Origin: Crotophaga sulcirostris
Lineage: Eukaryota > Chordata > Aves > Cuculiformes > Crotophagidae
NCBI GenBank assembly: GCA_013397455.1
Contig: VYZB01000173.1
Span: 763,793 to 827,792 of the forward strand
Direction: 5' to 3'
DNA: 64,000 bases
Part shown: positions 1 to 11,200 of the stretch, piece by piece
Position numbering within the stretch: the stretch's first letter is position 1
Layout: the number at the start of each line of letters is the position of its first letter
Notes under the pieces: model-generated
Told to the model about the DNA's origin: nothing
The model's input: only the letters and a program-made list of their open reading frames with translations
Database searches by the model: none
Made by a program: the position numbers and the translations under genes

Positions 1-3000
1 CTTCTGCTGCATTTGCCACTTGGATTACTTTATTTTTTTCAAAAGACAAGCAATTGGAAATGTCAATTTTTTTCTTAATGGTATGTGAGATTAAATCCAA
101 AGAGCTCAGTCCATGTTTGCGATTGAGTTGCCCAGTCGGACAAGCATCTAGCCTCAACATGTCCCTACCAGTGTCTTGAACAAGTGCCAGGGTAGGATTA
201 GTGTTCTTAGAAATATCTCAGTTCCTGGAGGGCAGGTAATCACTGACTTGACTTGTTTATACGACACTAACTTCATCCACTCTTAAAATCAGTATTTTTA
301 CTGTTTCAACCTGACCTAATCCAGAGTCTGCAGAGAATGGATAGTGACAACCCTTTATTTTGTTGTATTTTTGCAGTTTTCTGTAATAACATTTACCTTC
401 CTTGTCTTTAATCCATGAGGATGCTACAGGTTAGCTGGCAGATTACCTTGGACATCCTCTGTGTGCAGCGCGGCAGCAGATCCTGCTCAGACCTGTCCAT
501 GCTGTCCTCAGCACGGTGACAGCAATGCTCCCCCCGGCCACCGCACCACTGGCAGGAGAAGGGTTTTCAGCTCAATGGCTTTCGCAAAAGGACATCGAGC
601 AGATAGGAATTACAGCCGGGTCAGAAGAGCTGAGCCTGATGTTTAGTCGCAGGCACCAGGGAAGCAGAGACCCATGAGAAACAAGAGATTTATCCCTGTG
701 ATGCCTGGGCACTTTCCTGGGTTCCAGCCAGTGCTATTAGCTCTTCGCTTCCAGGCACAATAAATTCACCCGCAAGATTATTTCATTTCTATTTTATTTG
801 TTAAGAAAAGAAAGGACAACCCCAGCCAATAAAAACATCATCTCTATTAGAAATTATTCCTTGAAACTGACTGGAAAAATATAATTTCTGCAATTTATGT
901 TTGGCAGAGGTTGTAGTTAAGGGGTTTTTTTTAGTAGTGGTCACTGTTTTTTTTCAAATCCATTTCACTGCTTTGTTTTAATTTTTCTACTATGTGGTTT
1001 AAACCAGGCATCACATGGAATGGGAAAAAAAAAGGAATCCTGATCCTCATTTCAGCCTAACCAATGCTCGTGCTCTTTTCCCATGGCACACTTGACATTC
1101 TGCTGGGAGCCCAGAGCACCCTTAGTGGATAGTGAACAGATGGATTCAATCTTGAGAACGGTGCCATTAAACAACCCAAAATACCAAAAGTAGCTGAGCA
1201 GAAAAAAGTTGTCTGGCATGGGAGATAAATTTTAACCATTTTTGGGAAAAAGAAGGCGAGGATATTAGTAAGAGTTAGGGGAGGGGGATGTGGAAGAAGA
1301 CAAGCCCAGCATCCTCTTTCCAGTGGGAATTGAGTCTTTTCTGCTTTTCCAAAGATAGATTTGCAAGGAAGGTCTGAAGAGCAGTGCTGTGTGATGTGTT
1401 CTTGGGGGGCTTGCGATGACATCACGTGTTGAGGACAAGCATTACAAAATCAAACCCACATTTGCCTCCAGCTCTGGGTGTCCCCCTGCACTTGGAGCAG
1501 AAGCCAGTGCTATCCCTGTGGTTATAGGGAATCTCCCTTCCCGGCGGGGTGGCATTGGCGCCGGGGACAGCATTTGGAGGGCAGGCAGCAGGGCTGGCAT
1601 GAGGCTGGGCACCAGGATCACAGCTCCTCCAGAGAGGCATCCGCTGCCGGTGCCAGCAGTGGGGAGCCGCGCCGGAGCCAAGACACAGCTGGGCATGGAG
1701 ACCTTGAAAGGCTCTTGCCCTGGGATGCAGAGGTTATTACTCACACCTAATTATTTATAAGCGCAGACTTCTTGGCCGGGGCAGTTTATCCACTTGTGCT
1801 GTGTTGACGAGGTTATGTCAGCTCCGGCTCTGCTTGGCGGGGTTGCGTTTCCGCTGGCAGAGCGACGCGAGGAAGTTGGTAAAGCAGCGTGATGGGGCTC
1901 TGGCTCCTGCCAGTGCTGCCCACCGGGCTCTAGGAGGTGCTGGGTTGGACAGGCTCTGCTCTCCTGGACACTCTGCTCCTATCAGTACCCTGGGGTCTAC
2001 AGCTGCTGGGCTGCAGCCCAGCATCAGCATGGAATTAGCAGGAGAGGCATCAGGCATGACTTGGGAGCTGGCCGAGGGAAGAAGCCAATGTGGAAATTGG
2101 TGAGGAATGAGGGATTGCATCAGTGTAAATGCCATGCTCTGTTCAAATGGGATGACTAATGGGGAGCAGCATCCTGCTAGAGGAAACTGAGGGAAAAAAA
2201 AAGCTCCACGCAGGCAGGAAAAGGTGTTTGCAGAGTAGCATTTCAGTGGGATAAAAGGCCTCCAGAGATGGTAACGTCGCCTTACTCAGCAGCCACATTG
2301 GTTTCCACCATGTCATAAACTGGAGTCATGTTCTCTGCTGAGCGCTGGGCTCCCGAGGCTCTGTTTCTGGTTTTATTCTTTTCTACAATTTATCATTTGC
2401 CTTTGTCTGTTTCTCTTTTCATTAGTTCTCCTCTCATCAATTATCAGCTGATGAAATGATGGCTCATTGGTGCCTCAGAGGTTCATTTAACCTCTATTGA
2501 ATTTCTGAGCTGCGAGTCATTATTCCCTTTTGATTCCTGTTTCATCCTTCAGTTCAAAGGTCCCCTGATGTGTGAGACAGGGCAGTCCCCAGGTGCCAGC
2601 CCAGTATCTGTCGCCTTGTCCTGTCCCCCCAGGCAGTGAAGTTGGGAGCTGCTGGATGGAGATGCCAGGGTTAGCTGGGGCTCTGCAAGGTTGACTCAAT
2701 CTTCTTTTTTAGGATGGAAGATCTTGCCCAGTTATCAGCAATTCCCTGGCAGCAAAGGTGCTGGGGGAGCCCCTGCTCTGCACACAGGTTCATGGGGAGC
2801 CTTGCAGATGGAGGTAGGACCAGCTGGGAAGGTCTCCTGGCAGCCTGCACAACAGAACGGGGTGGGAGCAGAGCTGAGAGCTTTGCTTAGAGGAGCAAAT
2901 ATTTGCATCCTGCTTTTCCCTCTCAAAAAAGTAAAAATGTCTCTTGGCTGCCCTGCTAGGCAGTCCTGCACGCTGTGGAGCAGGAGTGGCTCCCAGCTAC

Positions 3001-3508
3001 TGGTGATGGCCAGCAAGCATGGAAAAGGAGTTGTCCATGGAGGAGACCCAGAGAGCTGCCACTGCTGTCATCCTGCACAAGGCACTGTATTGTTTAGGGA
3101 AACAATTCCTGTGATTCAGGAGAGATGTTCAATATGTTTATAAATATATATGTTGACAATTTCCTGGGAGGCTGATGGCTTGTGGGGATGTTTTTCTAAG
3201 GAAGCCTGTCTTGCAGCTTTGCCCATGTTTGTGTCTGGTTGAGTGCTGTGTTACCGAAAACATCCAAAAATCCCACTCTTAAGTCCACCCTTTGGAAATA
3301 CAGTTTGTCCCCAGGTGCTTCTAAGCCTTTTACACTCCTTACTTTCCTTTTCAGCCTTAGGGTTTAAGGGAACACATAAACATCCCAATTCCTTTGCTCA
3401 GGATGCACTAGCTGTATGACCAAGCCTGTGAGCAGCTGGGACCAGTGTGGCATTCACACTTTTGCTGTCAGAGGGCTTCTCTAACCTATTTTCTCCTTCT
3501 CCCCACAG
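1..3508 (+). other. CACNA1H: Intron (3' part) upstream of first visible exon
   Basis: No coding exon, RNA gene or recognisable mobile element is seen. The previous CACNA1H exon, which should encode the end of domain I S4, is not present here. The open frames in this stretch have no recognisable protein features and look like chance frames in a fairly GC-rich part (about 1.4-2.1 kb). The intron ends in a pyrimidine-rich tract and CAG at 3506-3508, and it must interrupt a codon after its first base, because the exon resumes with GT completing the codon before Met-Arg-Ile-Leu. Confidence 0.75.
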
Positions 3509-3668
3509 GTATGCGAATACTGGTCACCCTGCTGTTAGATACTCTGCCTATGTTAGGCAACGTCCTCCTCTTGTGCTTCTTTGTCTTCTTTATCTTTGGG
3601 ATCGTCGGTGTGCAGCTCTGGGCAGGGCTGCTGAGAAACAGATGTTTCCTAGACAGGAATTTAGCAAT
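3509..3668 (+). CDS. CACNA1H: CACNA1H exon: domain I S4-S5 linker and S5
   Basis: The translated exon begins with a split codon (xGT, Ser expected in the family) followed by [18 protein letters not shown], the T-type signature of the domain I S4-S5 linker, and then by the hydrophobic S5 helix [21 protein letters not shown]. It ends in the first part of the extracellular turret, [11 protein letters not shown]. The S4-S5 linker couples voltage-sensor movement to the gate, and S5 lines the outer pore wall. The acceptor is CCCCACAG at 3501-3508 and the donor is GTAAGT at 3669. The exon is 160 nt, entering in phase 1 and leaving in phase 2 (codon AT/G). The last residues before the splice differ from the mammalian sequence as remembered, which is normal for the variable turret. 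Identification as a T-type channel is near certain. Confidence 0.95.
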
Positions 3669-3690
3669 GTAAGTAGAGCAAAAAATATCT

Positions 3691-3725
3691 CCACCTTTTT
3701 TCCTTTCTCTCTCTCTCTCTCCCCT
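3691..3725 (+). repeat. CU-rich (TC)n tract beside the donor
   Basis: An almost pure pyrimidine stretch containing a (CT)n microsatellite starts about 22 nt downstream of the donor of the 3509-3668 exon. It is followed by CTGACAG at 3724-3730, so it looks like a strong pseudo-acceptor. Such CU-rich tracts next to exons are typical binding sites of PTB-family splicing repressors; a role here is inference. True use of the acceptor is unlikely, because the implied intron would be only 62 nt and the reading frame then reaches a TGA at 3786-3788. Confidence 0.6.
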
Positions 3726-4147
3726 GACAGAGAAACCCTGGTGGTCACAGGGTTCACATCCAGCCTGGGTGCAGCCAGGATTGGATGAGAGAGCTGTGTG
3801 GTTCTTAGCTGGGCTGTCATCTTGATTCACAGGGTTGTTGGCTTTAGGACTCTGAGTCTGGCCAGGTACTTTTTATATGATAAAACCCACTTGTCAGCAA
3901 GTTACTGAGGGTTTGAGGGTGGCTTTTCCATGTTTTCCCTCTGCACCCGAATGGACAAGGACATTAGTGGTTTGGATTATCTCTGCGCCAGGAAGCTGAG
4001 ATCCCCGACTCTGGGAATTTAAGGATTTAGACAAACAAAAGCATCACAGCTCTTCCAAAATCACCAGTTCCGAATCTGTGCAGGTCTGGGAGGTCACCGA
4101 GCACACCTCACCACCTGGCAGGGGGTTGTGGTCTGCATGCTGGCACA

Positions 4148-4168
4148 GACAGCACCATGGAGATGCTG
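4148..4168 (+). promoter_or_regulatory. RE1/NRSE-like site (half match)
   Basis: The left arm at 4150-4161 reads CAGCACCATGGA, which agrees with the REST/NRSF RE1 consensus through the central GGA. The right arm (GATGCTG) departs from the consensus ACAGCGCC. Mammalian CACNA1H is reported to be REST-regulated through an intronic element, so the motif is of interest in this gene, but this is a partial match and could be chance. Confidence 0.25.
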
Positions 4169-4299
4169 CTGAAACACACAAACAAGTCTTTGTAGGTGTA
4201 TTAAGATAAACTGCTGGATGTGAAAGCCTTTCAAAACCACCCTCTCAGTCTGGCACAGGCGTCAGGAACGGGCAGCACGTTTAATTACCCACTCCTTTT

Positions 4300-4760
4300 T
4301 ATGTAAACTTTAGTTTTGGTTCTTCCAAGCTGGGCAGGTGCAGGGACCAGCATCCAAGGTGCTAATAGGCCTTAATTACCTTGATGAGCCTCACCTAGGG
4401 CCCTTAGCCACACCCTGCCCATTTAAGGAGCTCTATTTAAGCTGAGCCTGTGGCTCTCAGGGTTGGTTTGAGCTGTGCTGTTGGTGTGTCTGTCTCCATT
4501 CTGTCTTTGTTCCTGGTCTCTTTTGCTTCTGTCTGAGTTCCTTGAGTGGGTCCTGGATCTGGTTTATCACTTGTCGTGCCTGGGGCTTTGAATGGACCCT
4601 GCTGCCAGCCCTGGACTCTGCCTGCTGTGTTCAGACTGGTGGCACTGGGATGTCTCTTGGCTACTGGCTCATCCTCTGCCATGGGGCAGCCTGTTTCTTG
4701 CTGCTCCCCAGCGATCCCTCAGAGCGACACTGAGCTTGTGTTGTTCTGCGCTTGCCCCTT
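4300..4760. repeat. Possible unclassified interspersed repeat or LTR-like block
   Basis: This stretch has a different texture from its surroundings: a TAATTACC-rich lead, then GCCTCACCTAGGGCCC, then TTTAAGG and TATTTAAG TATA-like boxes at about 4422-4440, then a T/G/C-rich run rich in TCTGTCT and TTCCTGG. It resembles the layout of a retroelement promoter region. I cannot assign it to a named family, and no clear terminal repeats or target-site duplication were found. Confidence 0.25.
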
Positions 4761-5325
4761 TAGGGGTGCAGTGTAAGGGCACACCTTAAAACCCATCAGC
4801 ACAACAGTGAGATCAAAACTAACTGCAGCCTGCAAGCTTCAGCAGAAAAGGGAGGTCTGCCTGGGAAAATCCTTCTGACCGGCTCCTGGCAGAGGCTGCT
4901 GAAGAAGTCGGTGGCTCAGAGGTGAGGAAACGCCAGAGACCAGCTGATCAGGGCACCTCTAGCTCTGTAAAGGAAGATAGAGCCTGTAATTATATCTGTT
5001 TGTAATCATCTGCTGTCTACAAATTGTATTGTGCCTGGAAGACAGCAGAGATTATCCCTCAGCTCCACCCCAGGTCCTGTTCCTGCCTCTCACTGATCAG
5101 TCCTGTGGCTTTCAGCTCTCTGAGCCTTTCTCTGTACTTCAAACCATCCCTGATGGCTCCTCCTCATCCCATCAGAGATGCCGAAAGCAGAAAATCGATG
5201 CGGCTGCCGTGTGTGTGTGCTGCTGCTCTTACACCTCGGTGCTCCAACCTTGCAGTCTCTTTCCTGCCCCCCTTGTTGCCCGATACACAAGACACAAACC
5301 AACAGGGTGTCAGTTTATGCGGTGC

Positions 5326-5331
5326 TTTATT
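5326..5331 (-). terminator. Poly(A) signal AATAAA of the solo LTR
   Basis: AATAAA on the minus strand about 70 nt downstream of the LTR TATA box. A following T/G-rich stretch toward 5280-5300 (minus-strand GTTTGTGTCTTGTG) fits a downstream GU-rich element. It would act on antisense transcripts, not on CACNA1H mRNA. Confidence 0.6.
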
Positions 5332-5398
5332 CGGGGCCTGGGAACCTGAGGACTAGCGTCCTAAGTCACGATTCCAAAGACCCTCATTTTTGGTTCAT

Positions 5399-5406
5399 CT
5401 TTTATA
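5399..5406 (-). promoter_or_regulatory. TATA box of the solo LTR
   Basis: TATAAAAG on the minus strand, placed inside the LTR upstream of the AATAAA signal as expected for the U3/R boundary. Whether it still promotes transcription is unknown. Confidence 0.6.
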
Positions 5407-7914
5407 CTCTTTTACAAAAAGCTTACGCGCACAGATACACATTCTTTGGTTACAGATTAGTTACCTACATCATGCAGATAACAATTGATGATTTGCTTGT
5501 CTAACCTAAGATAATACCGTTAACTGACTCCCATCACCAAAACCCCTTTCATGGGTAAAACTTTAACCTTATCACTAAGTAGCAGATTGTTCTTGCTACA
5601 TGTTCTACATCCCTTTGATTGTGTTCCTTCATACCTCCTTCTCAGCACATTCTTTGCTTGTTTCTTAACCTTTGTCCTCACAGGCCTGTTCGATCAGCCC
5701 GAGCCTTAGCCTAACTACTTCTAAAATTTTCTAATTCTTTACTACTTGTAACACCCTGGCAGGTATTTGCTTGTCACTGAGACCCTCAGTCACTCAGGGT
5801 GAGTGACCCCTGAGCTGTGGTTTAAAAGCCCAAAGAGTGGGGTTAAAGCTGTGCTTGGGTGGCCTGGTTCCATGGGGGTGGCAACTGTTTGAGGGCTGCC
5901 CAAAAAGGTTGTACCCACAAAGGGTACAGAGCTGTAACTGGCTCCACTGAGTCCCCCTTCGTCTCTCTGACCAGGGTTCTAAAACGCTGAGTGATTTCCT
6001 GCAAAGCTGAGCTTTTAAAATTAACCACAGGGGAAACGTTGGCTAAGTACAGCTATTAAGCAGGCTGTTATGCAATGGCCATTAGAAGCATCAAAGGCAA
6101 TAGGAGCTGAATTTCTTATCCGGGTCTTGGTCAGGGAAGGCAAAGTCAGGCCCCCTGTGCTAAACCTGTGTATGAAGAGGCAGGAGGTTTGGAAGCGATC
6201 TCCTTCCCCACTTCACTGCAGCTCTGTGCTGGCTCCTGGGTGCCCCCCTTGCAGTAGGTAGTGGTGAATTTGGGTGGCTGTGGGTTGTCCATTGCCTGTG
6301 CCTGTTGCTTGATGCCGTGTGCTTAGTGATCCTGTGAACCACAGTAGAGCCTTCCAGAGATCTGGAGAAATGAGGTTTTTGGCATGCCCATGGGGCAGCT
6401 CTGCTGCAGGGCAGGGCTACTCCAGCTCTGCTGGAGCCATCATCAGTGTAACAACTGGGGGATGCTCTGGTACCATCACCCAGCCTGAAGCTCCTGTCTC
6501 ATTCTGTGTTTTTGCTGGGTTTGCTTTAGACCCAAGAAACCTGGCTGCAATGAACCAATCCCTCAAATTTCCAGCTAGAAGCTATCCCTGGTTGATTGGA
6601 ACTTGGTGTGAAAGTTTTAGGGAATCTAGATGGAACTATTCCTGTTTCTTCTTTCATTCCTGGTTCCTTCTCCTGAATCCATAGTTCCAGGCATCAGGAT
6701 ATGGTTCGCCCCTGCAGTGGAGTTTAGCACCCCAACAATTGTATAGGGGTAAAATGCATGGAGTGGTGGTAACAGGGAAAGCACTTCAGGGTCTTCCTGC
6801 TAATGTACAGATGGACCAAAAAATACAGCATTTGGCCCAAACTAGCAGGTTCTGCTGACCTGCAGCAGAATGCTGTCTGCCTACAAGACAGTGTGGAGGT
6901 ACAGACAAAGTCCAGCCCAGGAGTTGGATTGGAGAGGGTCCATTCCTGTATCCTCATGCTCCATCCCTGTGCTGAGGTGCTGTGCTCAGTGTTGGTGCTG
7001 GAAAGCCCTGACCATCAGTTCCTTTCCAAGAAGAGCTGCCAAAGAGAACAAAAATCCCGACAAAGCCTTCACCCAAGGGGATGCAGGATTAAAGTTAAAC
7101 TCTGGGTTTTGTTAGAAGTAAACAGAATAGAGCTCTCCAGGAAAGGGGGAATGAGATTCTGGTCACTTTTTGTCTGCCAAGTCCCACTAAATCCCAGTGG
7201 TGGTGTCGTCAGCCTGCAATAATGTTTGTCAACCCTTCAGCAGGCTGTGAGGGGCTGGAGGATGGAGAGGAATGCTGTGCACCCATGTTGAGGCTGACCA
7301 GACAATGGCTCAGATTTTGTTTACAACCCCATAAAGGAGAAAATTTCAATTATTTGTGGGGCTCATCTCAGTGGCGGTGTCACACCCTCCCAGAAGAAAA
7401 CAGAACTGCTTTAAAGTGAGGGTGAGCATTAGAATGCAATCCAGGGTGTCAGGCAAGGAAGGGTCATAGCTCTATAGCTTTTCTAGAGTAAAGCAAGTGT
7501 GAGCAAGCTCAGAGACCGGTGCTTCAAATATAGCTTCTTACCTGCTCCGTGCTTCTTTGCATACTCAGTGCCAGCAGCTATCTGGGCCATTCAACTTTAC
7601 TGCAGGCATCAGATGGAAGAAGTGACTTTGATTTTGCCATCATTATTCTTCCTGTGGAAACCTTTTCTTTCACTTCCCCCTTGAAAGTTGGCTGCTTCAA
7701 GGAAAGAAACTATTTTTAAAGATAGTCCATTCTGATAGAAATTTGGGGACTTCTTTGAAGTTCGCTGGAAATACCTGCTTTGTCTCTGTCTTTGAAAATC
7801 ACACTGTTGCAATGCAATATCAGGCTAGAAGGAGGTTGCTTTATGAAGGACCTTCTTTTAGTAGTGACTTTGAAGGAATGACAGGCAGTTACTGGGCTGT
7901 TGCAGTAGCAGGTT

Positions 7915-8270
7915 ATCATAGAATGTCTTGAGTTGGAAGGGACCCCCAGGGATCATCGAGTCCATCTCCTGTCCCTGCACAGGACACCCCAACATTCACA
8001 CCGTGGAGTTGAGGGCGTTGGCCAAAGGCTTCTAGAATGTTGCCAGGCTGTAACTGCTGCCCTGGGGAGCTGTTCCAGTGCTCCACCACCCTCTGGGTGA
8101 AGAATGTTTTCCTGATGTCCAACCTAACCCTCCCCTGACACATCTTCCTGCCATTCCCTTGGGTCCTGTCATTGATCACCAGAGACTTGCTCCTCCTCTT
8201 CCCCTTGTGAGGAAGCAGTGAACTGTGATGGGTTTCCCCTCAGTCTGCTCTTCTCCAGGCTGAACAGGCC
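7915..8270 (-). mobile_element. CR1 LINE 3' fragment
   Basis: On the + strand this reads ATCATAGAATG...GAGTTGGAAGGGACCCC...GATCATCGAGTCCA, then CTGCCCTGGGGAGCTGTTCCAGTG-type and GTGAAGAATGTTTTCCTGATGTCCAACCTAA blocks, ending near CTCTTCTCCAGGCTGAACA. This is the reverse complement of the chicken-repeat-1 3' region, so the element is on the minus strand. It is 5'-truncated with no intact frame, as usual for CR1. Confidence 0.9.
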
Positions 8271-11200
8271 AAGTGACAAGCAATAAACTGGAGTGGGTCA
8301 CTGCTGTTCAGGACACATGAGAAGCTGTCACTTCCTGGCCAGCCCTGGAGACCTGAGTGGTGCTTCAAAAGGCTCTGGTGGCTCACACTGGAGCCCCAAG
8401 GAGGTTGTTGGTTGGACTGCGCTTCCCCTACCACAGAGTGGTCTTTGAGAGCTAGAGGGGGAATTGCTCAATGGCTTTTTGGTTTGTCTTGTCTGAGAGA
8501 GGAAGGCTCAGTATGCACGCGTGGGAAGGGCAAACAAAGCCAGCAGTTTATCTGTCGGATCTCCAGGATGTCTGTTTCCCCCACGCAGCCCCTCTGTCTC
8601 CCTTCTGCAATCATGAGCTGCTGTCATTGTAAATAAAGGAATTGGGTCACCCCCAGCTTGTCTGGGTTGTTGCTGCTGGGGCTGCTCCTTCCTTGTGTGT
8701 TGTTCTGCACAGGAGCATTTTCCCCTTCGTGCAGCCTTTCAAGGAACTCAGTGGGTTGGAAGCAGGAGAAGGGAGAGAGCTGTGAAGAGCTTTGTATTTA
8801 TCTAATGCTACAGGACAGTTATAATGTGAACACTTCAGTCTTAATTACTCTGTACCTGCTTGGTGTTGTACTGCCTTTGGCTCCTTGGCTTTTGTAGAGC
8901 TGCGAGAGGGCACATACAACCAAGGCAGAGAGCTCCGAGTTTGTCTGAAAGGTGCTTCTGCGTTCTGCTTAATTGCTGCTCCTGGCATTGCTCTGTGCTG
9001 CAACACTGGGTTGTCAGCAGGATTTCCTCTAGAGAGCAGCCACCTCTTGGAGGGAATGGATCCTGCTTGGTGCTGAATTTCCTCCACCTTTTCCCTTTCC
9101 TCCTCTGCTCCTTGGAAAACTGTAGCAGGATTGTGTTCGGTGCACGCACACTGTTCTCCAGCTGCTGTGGATGATGTCCTGCATGGGATGGTTGGGCTGG
9201 GAAGACTGAGCCTGGGGGAAGATAGAGCAGAGAATAATTGTTCAGCCTTCTCTGATGTGAGGGAGAATGGACTTTGCTGCCCCACTGTTGTTCTTCCTGC
9301 ACATGAGCAGGGACAGAAAGGAAAACACATTGCAAAGCTGCTGCAAGCCCAGAGAAAGATGTGCACTGGGCAGCTGGCCGAGAAAGGGGTGTTAATCCTT
9401 CCTAATGTGATAACAAGATCCATTCTGGGACTTAGATTCTCATGTCTTTTCTGTAGAGCACCAGGGTCTTGTGATTAGTGGATTTTATACTATTAATAAG
9501 TTATTTGAACTATACCCGTTGACAAGTAGTAACAAACTCAGATTGACCTTTCCTGCATGTGAAGGTAGATGGTCTTGGCAGAGCCAATTCATTTTTTTTG
9601 TGGATATTGGGGGTTTCTCTCCTTCTGCAACACTGTTTCTCATTCTTGCTCTCGTTCCTTCTTTCCCCTTTCTGGTTTTGCCAGCAAGGTCATCAAGCAG
9701 AGGAACCAGAAAACCTTGCAGTGCTTGCTGTCAGTTGGTGTGACCTTTCCCTGCCGTACTCGGTGATGGCAGAGCATCCTGGTCCCTCCCAGCTGGATGG
9801 ATGGATGCTCATGGTGTCTCTGTGTGCAGGGCAGACATAGAAGAAGGAAGGGCTGGAAAAGAGCTAGGCAGACAGTGGCCCCCACGTGACTGATTTTGGC
9901 CTGTCATAGGGAGGACTTTTGGTTTGTAAATGGTTTGGGGGGGACGATTGCAAAAATGAACAAGGCAGAGAAAAGAGGATAAAATCAGGCAGAAACAGAA
10001 CCAAATCAAGCTTCATCCGCCCTTCACAGTCAAGCTGTGCTTTGTTTTCCTGGTTTTATCATCCTCCCACGGCCACCAAAAAGTGTCATCTTTTTGATTC
10101 TCCAGTTTGTGCCCACGTCTTCTCTACGCAGCTCATTAGATCACAGCCCAGGGCACTGTGTCTGCAGGCAGTATTTCTCTTTCAGCCCAAGGCTTCCTAA
10201 ACTGTGACTCATGGGAAACACGCAGTCTCTCAAATCTGTGTCTCTGGCTCATGAAGGGCCTTTCTCATTGCAGTGTGTAGTGAATAAAGAAGTGCTGCGT
10301 GGGAGGGGGATTGGTCCTGTAGGTCCCCAGCCTGGTTGTGTTCCTTCCCTCCAATGAAACCAGGTGCACGCGCTCCAGCAGAATTGGCTGGTGCACTGCT
10401 CTCTGGCTGGCTGTGTCCTCCTGGTGCAGCTTGTCCAGCTGGGGTGGACATATCAGGAGACCAGGGATAATGCTGCGGGCTGAAATGAAGATGATTAATC
10501 TGAGACAATGAACATGTATCAGATTTGCAGTGGGGAGGGCAGACAGCTGTGGAGTCCTGTGTGGCCTGAACGTTGGGTGTATTGTGCTGTGGTGGGAGAG
10601 ACATCTCACAGGGGAGCTCTGGTGTGAGGTTGGAGTGGAGCATCATGCTGATGCATCAGCCGTTCTGTCTGAGCACTTCTGCCATGGTCAGTGTTCTTGG
10701 CAGGGGCATGTGTGTGTCTGCATCTAAACACAAAACTGCTCCCAGGAAAGGAGCTTTTGCAGCCATAGCTGCTAATTACACAATCGTCCCTCGAGATGGT
10801 CCATCTCCTCTGCAAATCCAGCTTTGTTCTGAGCAGAATCCTAATTACACTGGCTCACAAGCTGTGGTGTGCTGAGCCTTCCTGTCCTGCCTGCTGCCAG
10901 AAGGTGTTTGTGATCAGGAAACTCCTGCTGCTGGTGTTATGCTGGGGTGTTGATTCCAGGGTGGTGAAGGAAATAAGTTTTTGCTGAATTTCTGGCTCTG
11001 GAGCAGCTTTTCCTGGAAAATCAGTTGTAGTTTGGAAGAGTTTGCAAGCACCAGGTCTGGGTACTGAGAAGCCCAGACAAAGTCTTGAGTTTACATGACT
11101 TGTCACATCAGGCTTTTGAGAAATGAGGAGATCTGTTGAGCCTGAGCTCGGAGGTCCAGGTTATTTGATGAGAAAGTAGCACATGAGACCTCTTCTGCCA

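Larger units (their letters stand above)
5274..5753 (-). mobile_element. Solo LTR of an endogenous retrovirus, 480 bp
   Basis: The element is bounded on the minus strand by TGTTAC at its 5' end and CAACA at its 3' end, giving the TG...CA termini and short inverted ends of a retroviral LTR. It is flanked by identical 4-bp CCCT copies at 5270-5273 and 5754-5757, a plausible target-site duplication. Read on the minus strand it has a TATAAAAG box (5406-5399), then an AATAAA signal (5331-5326) about 70 nt downstream, then a T/G-rich U5-like end. No primer binding site, polypurine tract or internal coding sequence follows on either side, so this is a solo LTR left by recombination. A 4-bp duplication suggests a class I (gammaretrovirus-like) element; that assignment is inference. 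It is antisense to CACNA1H, the orientation usually tolerated in introns. Confidence 0.8.

Noticed and set aside
1416..2135. Cluster of overlapping open frames on both strands near 1.4-2.1 kb
   Set aside because: The region is GC-richer and stop-poor, giving several short frames on both strands with no homology; no splice-site pair fits CACNA1H phase.
3731..3865. Possible extra exon between the CTGACAG acceptor and CAG/GTACTT
   Set aside because: It would require a 62-nt intron, below the usual vertebrate minimum, and it introduces a stop in the required frame; kept only as a regulatory curiosity.
8620..8740. AATAAAGG followed by T/G-rich sequence, considered as a gene end or LTR
   Set aside because: No upstream open frame, no LTR termini or flanking duplication; an isolated AATAAA is expected by chance.
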